Assembly: GCA_003131985.1 (NCBI GenBank)
Contig: PKWH01000193.1
Location: forward strand, 9,480 to 27,673
From: Acidobacteriota bacterium
GTDB taxonomy: Bacteria; Acidobacteriota; Terriglobia; Acidiferrales; UBA7541
Length of the DNA stretch: 18,194 nucleotides
Direction of reading: 5' to 3'
The notes under the pieces were generated by a model. The model did not search any database, had not been told where the DNA came from, and was given only the letters and a program-made list of their open reading frames with translations. This document shows, in pieces, positions 13,861 to 18,194 of the stretch. How positions within the stretch are numbered: the stretch's first letter is position 1; the number at the start of each line of letters is the position of its first letter. The translations under genes were made by a program, and so were the position numbers.

Positions 13861-15804
13861 ATGCCAGTCATAGATATTCACACACATTTTTTCCCGGAGT
13901 CCTGGCCCGATCTCGCCAAGCGTTACGGCACTCCCGATTGGCCGTCGATCAAACATACCGGCCCGGGCAAAGCCGACATCATGCTCGGCGATCGCATGTT
14001 CCGCCACGTCACTTCCGGTTGCTGGGACGTGAACGTGCGTCTCGAAAACATGGATCGCAACGGCGTGGACATGCAGATCATTTCCGCCACGCCTGTTCTT
14101 TTTGCCTATGCCCGCGAGGCCAAACATGCGCTCGATTGCGCGCGCTTGTTCAACGACGTCGCCCTTGAAATGTGCCAGCGCTCGAAAGGCAGGCTGAAAT
14201 CTTTCTGCCAGGTTCCTTTGCAGGATATCGATTCAGCCTGCGCGGAACTTTCCCGCTGCATGCGCGACGGCCACCTCGGCGTCCAGATCGGCAATCACGT
14301 CGGACAAAAAAATCTCGACGATCCCGGCATCCTGAAATTTTTGCAGCATTGCGCCGCGGAAGGAGCTGCAGTCTTCGTTCATCCCTGGGACATGATGGCC
14401 GGCGAGCGCATGCCGAATTACATGATGCCCTGGACCGTGGCCATGCCGGCCGAAACGCAGCTATCGCTTGTGTCCATGATTTTAAGCGGAGCTTTCGACC
14501 GCTTGCCGACGAGCCTGCGTATCTGCTTCGCGCATGGTGGCGGAAGTTTTGCTTTTCTTCTCGGCCGGTTGGAGAACGCGTGGAAAAATCACGAAGTCGC
14601 GCGCGGCGTTTCGCAGTTCACGCCCAGCCATTATCTGGATCGCATTCGCGTCGACTCCGCAGTCTTCGAACAACGCACTTTGCAATTCCTCCTCGAAGTG
14701 ATGGGAACTGATCGCGTGCTTCTCGGCTCCGACTACCCGTTTCCATTGGGTGAAGCGCGCGCCGGCACATTAATCCGTGAAAGCCATTCTTCGCCGGAAG
14801 TGAAAGCGGAATTGCTCGGTGGCAACGCAGTGAAATTTCTGAATTTGCCCAGCGTGAATGCCGCGGCGAACGCAACGGCCTCATCCACATCATCAGGTGC
14901 GCCAAAGTCAGAAACTTCCGCCGGCTGCCCATTTGGAAGCGGCGCGCTTGCAAACGACCGGGCGGCCTCCTCCAGCGATTCAGCCGAGCCCGAAAATCGA
15001 TTGACGTATAGCTCTTATCTACGCATCCCGGAACTGCTTTCGCTTCATCACCCAGTTTCCTCGCCTGTACATCACGACGAATTGCTGTTCATCATCATTC
15101 ATCAGACCTACGAGCTCTGGTTCAAGGAATTGCTGCACGATTTGGACGCTGTAGTTGCCAATCTTCGCGCTGCCGGCGCTGATCCGTCTTCGCGCGATGG
15201 TGTTTACGAAGCCGCACGCTTGCTTCGACGCTGCACGGAAATCATGCGCGTCCTGGTGGAACAGTTCACCATCCTGGAAACGATGCTTCCGTCTCACTTT
15301 CTCGCCTTTCGCGGAAAACTGAATCCGGCCAGCGGTTTTCAGTCGGAGCAATTCAGAGAGATCGAATTCCTTTGCGGCTTGAAAGACGAAAAGATGTTGC
15401 TCTACCATCAACTCACGCCCGAAGCTCATGCCATCCTTCACCGACGGCTCAGCGAGGATTCGCTCCACGACGTATTTTTTCAAGCTCTGAAATCGCTGGG
15501 AAAGCTCCCGGAAATGAGCGCCGTCGCGACAGACCGCGAGCGATTCGAAGCGCGCGCAAAGGCCGTTCAAGCGCTGTATCAGGACGAGCGCAATCATCGC
15601 GACTGGATTGATGTTTGCGAGCGCTTGACGGAATTCGACGAGCTGGTTGTTAGCTGGCGGCTGCGTCACATTCAGATGGTCGAGCGCACCATCGGAGTGC
15701 GCATGGGCACGGGCGGCAGCACTGGCTCCTCCTATCTGAAGCTCACGTTAGAGAAAAAATTCTTTCCGGAGTTGTGGGAAGCGCGCTCGCGTCTGGGAGA
15801 TTGA
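13861..15804 (+). CDS. fusion of ACMS decarboxylase (N-terminal) and tryptophan 2,3-dioxygenase (C-terminal)
   Basis: Residues 1-329 are an amidohydrolase of the ACMSD type: zinc ligands His7 and His9 (IHTHF), His174 (VHPWD), His225 (AHGGG) and Asp291 (GSDYPFP), plus Arg48 and Arg236, at a constant offset to the P. fluorescens enzyme residues as I recall them. It decarboxylates ACMS to aminomuconate semialdehyde. Residues about 330-380 are a low-complexity Ala/Ser linker containing CPF. Residues 381-647 are tryptophan 2,3-dioxygenase: distal His414 (IIIHQTYELWFKELL), Arg484 in AFRGKLNPASGFQS, proximal heme ligand His603 (LRHIQMVERTIG), Thr617 (GTGGS). It opens tryptophan to N-formylkynurenine. 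No stop or frameshift separates the halves, and no strong ribosome-binding site precedes a separate start at the junction. The gene is 15 bases after the dioxygenase gene; its own Shine-Dalgarno is weak, suggesting coupling. Confidence 0.93.
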   Translation: MPVIDIHTHFFPESWPDLAKRYGTPDWPSIKHTGPGKADIMLGDRMFRHVTSGCWDVNVRLENMDRNGVDMQIISATPVLFAYAREAKHALDCARLFNDVALEMCQRSKGRLKSFCQVPLQDIDSACAELSRCMRDGHLGVQIGNHVGQKNLDDPGILKFLQHCAAEGAAVFVHPWDMMAGERMPNYMMPWTVAMPAETQLSLVSMILSGAFDRLPTSLRICFAHGGGSFAFLLGRLENAWKNHEVARGVSQFTPSHYLDRIRVDSAVFEQRTLQFLLEVMGTDRVLLGSDYPFPLGEARAGTLIRESHSSPEVKAELLGGNAVKFLNLPSVNAAANATASSTSSGAPKSETSAGCPFGSGALANDRAASSSDSAEPENRLTYSSYLRIPELLSLHHPVSSPVHHDELLFIIIHQTYELWFKELLHDLDAVVANLRAAGADPSSRDGVYEAARLLRRCTEIMRVLVEQFTILETMLPSHFLAFRGKLNPASGFQSEQFREIEFLCGLKDEKMLLYHQLTPEAHAILHRRLSEDSLHDVFFQALKSLGKLPEMSAVATDRERFEARAKAVQALYQDERNHRDWIDVCERLTEFDELVVSWRLRHIQMVERTIGVRMGTGGSTGSSYLKLTLEKKFFPELWEARSRLGD

Positions 15805-15846
15805 ATCTTCCACTGCTAATCTGAGCCGTTGAGATTCCGGCAACAC

Positions 15847-17211
15847 ATGCCAAGTCCATCCGACACAATTACACTCATCGGCGCCGGCCTCACCGGTCCC
15901 CTGCTTGCGATTTCTCTCGTTCAACGCGGATTCCGTGTCGCGATTTACGAGCGGCGTCCGGATATGCGCCGCGTTCAGTTGCCCGCCGGACGTTCGATCA
16001 ATCTCGCCATCTCCGTTCGCGGGATTCACGCGCTTCGGGAAGCCGGGCTGTGGGAATCTATGCGCGGCATCATCATTCCGATGAAAGGCCGCATGATGCA
16101 CTCGCTCTCCGGCGAGCTTACGTTTCAGCCGTACGGCAAAGACGAAACCGAAGTCATCAATTCGATTTCTCGCGCGGACTTGAATGCCGCCCTGATGAAT
16201 GAAGCTGAAAAGCGAGGCGTCAATATTCATTTCAATGAACGCTGCCTCGGATTCGATCTGCATTCCGGAACCGCGCGGTTCCACAACGAAGAGACCGGCC
16301 GTGAATCAACTTCCGAACCCGGGATTGTCATCGCCGCAGACGGCGCGTCCTCTGCAATTCGTCTCGCGATGCTCAAACTTAGCGACTTCAATCTTGCGCA
16401 GCAGCATCTGGATTATGGCTACAAAGAGCTGACCATCGCAGCCGGACCAGATGTAAAGCATGTTCTGGAAACGAACGCGCTGCACATCTGGCCGCGCGGC
16501 TCGCACATGTTGATCGCATTGCCCAATGTTGACGGCACTTTTGCCTGCATCCTGTTCCTGCCGTTTGAAGGCGAAGTGAGTTTTGCCGGCCTGGATTCAG
16601 AAGCAAAGTTCCTGAAATTCTTCCAGTCGAACTTCGCGGACGCCCTGCCGTTGATGCCGCAACTCCGCGACAATTTTCGCGATAATCCTACGGGCTCGAT
16701 GGTCACCATCAAATGTTCGCCTTGGCATGTGGACGCAAAATTGCTTTTGATCGGTGACGCCGCTCACGCCATCGTCCCCTTCTTCGGACAAGGCATGAAC
16801 TGCGCATTCGAAGATTGCACGTGTTTGCTCGATCTTCTCGATCGCCACGGCGCGGACTGGCCAAAGGTCCTTCCGGAGTTTGAGCGCTCGCGCAAGGCAA
16901 ATACCGATGCAATCGCGGATCTTGCTCTCGAGAATTTCGTCGAAATGCGCGACCGCGTAGGCGATCCTCGCTTCCTATTCAAGAAAAAAGTGGAACTCGC
17001 TCTCGAAGCTAAATTTCCGCGCCGTTTCGTTCCGAAATATGCGATGGTCACTTTTCACCGTGTACCATATTCCTTGGCTCTTTCTCGAGGACTCGTACAG
17101 GATGCTATGCTTGCGGAATTGTGCGGTTCAATCGATCGGATTGAGGATCTTGACTGGGCAAAAGCGGAAATGATGATTCATCGTCAGCTCACCCCCTTGG
17201 ACCAACTCTAA
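15847..17211 (+). CDS. kmo: kynurenine 3-monooxygenase
   Basis: An FAD- and NADPH-dependent aromatic hydroxylase that makes 3-hydroxykynurenine. With the ATG at 15847 the protein has 454 residues, normal for bacterial KMO and without the C-terminal membrane anchor of the eukaryotic form. The Rossmann loop is GAGLTG (12-17). GRSINLAISVRG (48-59), Arg82, Tyr96 (FQPYGK), SRADLNAALMNEAE (108-121) and the FAD motif GDAAHAIVPFFGQGMNCAFED (303-323) are all KMO signatures. Arg82 and Tyr96 correspond to R84 and Y98 of the P. fluorescens enzyme. A TTG at 15829 gives an alternative six-residue extension. It follows the fusion gene after 42 bases with no clear ribosome-binding site, and abuts the kynureninase gene (TAA then ATG). 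Confidence 0.95.
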   Translation: MPSPSDTITLIGAGLTGPLLAISLVQRGFRVAIYERRPDMRRVQLPAGRSINLAISVRGIHALREAGLWESMRGIIIPMKGRMMHSLSGELTFQPYGKDETEVINSISRADLNAALMNEAEKRGVNIHFNERCLGFDLHSGTARFHNEETGRESTSEPGIVIAADGASSAIRLAMLKLSDFNLAQQHLDYGYKELTIAAGPDVKHVLETNALHIWPRGSHMLIALPNVDGTFACILFLPFEGEVSFAGLDSEAKFLKFFQSNFADALPLMPQLRDNFRDNPTGSMVTIKCSPWHVDAKLLLIGDAAHAIVPFFGQGMNCAFEDCTCLLDLLDRHGADWPKVLPEFERSRKANTDAIADLALENFVEMRDRVGDPRFLFKKKVELALEAKFPRRFVPKYAMVTFHRVPYSLALSRGLVQDAMLAELCGSIDRIEDLDWAKAEMMIHRQLTPLDQL

Positions 17212-18194
17212 ATGCCCGGCACCGAGTTCAAGGCCACGAAGGAATTTGCCGCGGCGCAAACCGCTCGCGACCCATTGGCTCACTTCCGCGAACGCTTTCA
17301 CATTCCTAAAATGCCGGACGGCTCTGACTGCATTTATCTTTGCGGCCAATCGCTCGGCTTGCAGCCGAAATCCACGCGCGAATACGTTGAACAGGAACTG
17401 CAAGACTGGGCGCGCCTCGGCGTGGATGCGCAACTCCACGCGCGCAATCCTTGGATCCCGTATCACGAAATTCTCAGCGCGCCCATTTCGCGGCTGGTCG
17501 GCGGCCTTCCCATCGAAGTAGTGACAATGAATTCGCTCACTGTGAATCTGCACCTCATGATGGTTTCGTTTTACCGGCCCACTCCGCAGCGCCACAAAAT
17601 CCTGATCGAGGCCAACGCCTTCCCTTCCGACCAGTACGCGGTGAAATCACAAATTCAGTATCACGGTTACGATCCGGAAAATTCGCTGATTGAAATCGCG
17701 CCCCGTCCCGGCGAATCCGCTACCCGCACTGAAGACATCGAAAAACTCATCGCTGTAGAAGGAGAAAAGATCGCGCTGGTTATGTTCGGCGGCGTGAATT
17801 ACTACTCGGGACAGGCTTTTGATTTTTCGCGTATCACCGAAGCCGGGCACGCCGAAGGATGTGTAGTTGGTTTCGACTTGGCGCACGCCATCGGAAATCT
17901 TCCGCTGAAGTTACACGAGTGGAATGTCGATTTCGCGGTCTGGTGCAGTTACAAATATCTCAACGCCGGCCCTGGCGCTATAGGCGGATGCTTCGTGCAC
18001 GAACGCCACGCCCGCGATTCGAAATTGCCACGTTTCGCCGGCTGGTGGGGCCACGATAAGGAAAAACGTTTCCGCATGCAGCCGGATTTTCACGCCATCC
18101 CGGGAGCCGAAGGCTGGCAACTCAGCAATCCATCCATTTTGTCGGCTGCGGCATTGCGCGCTTCTGTAGAGATTTTTGACGAAGCAAATATGCA
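17212..18194 (+). CDS. kynU: kynureninase (3' end beyond window)
   Basis: A PLP enzyme that cleaves (3-hydroxy)kynurenine to (3-hydroxy)anthranilate and alanine. The 327 visible codons run to the window edge; roughly 90-100 C-terminal residues should be missing. The PLP lysine is Lys248 (CSYKYLNAGPG) and the cofactor residues are Asp222 and His225 (FDLAHAIGN), with Tyr247 beside the lysine. MNSLTVNLHLMMVSFYRPT (106-124) and EANAFPSDQYAV are family signatures. These match human residues D250, H253, Y275 and K276 at one offset of 28. The LSNPSIL at 304-310 keeps the Ser-Asn pair linked to preference for 3-hydroxykynurenine in the human enzyme. The ATG directly follows the KMO stop. It is the last gene visible in the operon. 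Confidence 0.95.
   Translation, partial: MPGTEFKATKEFAAAQTARDPLAHFRERFHIPKMPDGSDCIYLCGQSLGLQPKSTREYVEQELQDWARLGVDAQLHARNPWIPYHEILSAPISRLVGGLPIEVVTMNSLTVNLHLMMVSFYRPTPQRHKILIEANAFPSDQYAVKSQIQYHGYDPENSLIEIAPRPGESATRTEDIEKLIAVEGEKIALVMFGGVNYYSGQAFDFSRITEAGHAEGCVVGFDLAHAIGNLPLKLHEWNVDFAVWCSYKYLNAGPGAIGGCFVHERHARDSKLPRFAGWWGHDKEKRFRMQPDFHAIPGAEGWQLSNPSILSAAALRASVEIFDEANM

Noticed and set aside
13489..14127. 212-codon minus-strand frame opposite the HAO/ACMSD junction
   Set aside because: It spans two genuine genes in antisense and shows no family features.
14848..15003. Sequencing frameshift or lost stop as the cause of the ACMSD-TDO fusion
   Set aside because: Both domains are in one frame with a linker of plausible composition, no internal stop and no strong second ribosome-binding site, so an artefact is not needed to explain it; reads would still be the final test.
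15019..15669. 216-codon minus-strand frame opposite the TDO domain
   Set aside because: It is antisense to a clearly recognised catalytic domain and resembles nothing.

Overview
The window looks like chromosomal DNA from a soil-type member of the Acidobacteriota (Terriglobia-like). This is an inference from gene content, not a database match. The pointers are a gliding-motility-type ABC exporter operon, a large lipoprotein of putative-Ig repeats plus a beta-rich tandem module of a style I associate with acidobacterial genomes, moderately high GC, and several GTG/TTG starts. I saw no rRNA, tRNA, CRISPR, insertion sequence or phage gene.

Left third (1-4013, minus strand): a four-gene operon read right to left. 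It encodes an ABC ATPase, an ABC-2 permease, a GldG-like auxiliary protein and a DUF4340 protein cut by the window edge. A 537-base intergenic stretch (4014-4550) separates it from a divergent lipoprotein gene (4551-7325) and carries weak promoter candidates for both sides. Middle (7377-11232): separate small units, namely methionine-R-sulfoxide reductase MsrB (minus), a PcaF-type thiolase with a structured leader, a glycine-zipper stress-type protein, and a divergent pair of a NIPSNAP-family protein and an ArsR-type regulator.

Right 7 kb (11347-18194, plus strand): a tightly packed kynurenine-pathway operon for tryptophan breakdown. Gene order is 2-aminomuconate-semialdehyde dehydrogenase, RidA-type 2-aminomuconate deaminase, 3-hydroxyanthranilate 3,4-dioxygenase, a fusion of ACMS decarboxylase with tryptophan 2,3-dioxygenase, kynurenine 3-monooxygenase, and kynureninase (cut by the right edge). 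Together they would take tryptophan through N-formylkynurenine, kynurenine, 3-hydroxykynurenine, 3-hydroxyanthranilate, ACMS and 2-aminomuconate semialdehyde to 2-aminomuconate and its deaminated product. Only the formamidase step is missing from what is visible. The presence of ACMS decarboxylase and the absence of visible quinolinate/NAD genes point to catabolism rather than NAD synthesis.

The most unusual item is the single 647-residue ORF that joins ACMS decarboxylase to tryptophan 2,3-dioxygenase through a roughly 50-residue Ala/Ser-rich linker. Both halves keep their recognisable metal/heme and catalytic residues. Other points worth a second look are a 21-bp-spaced direct repeat at the operon promoter, a Cys-Pro motif in the fusion linker, the hairpin plus T-run ahead of the thiolase, and the modular lipoprotein.
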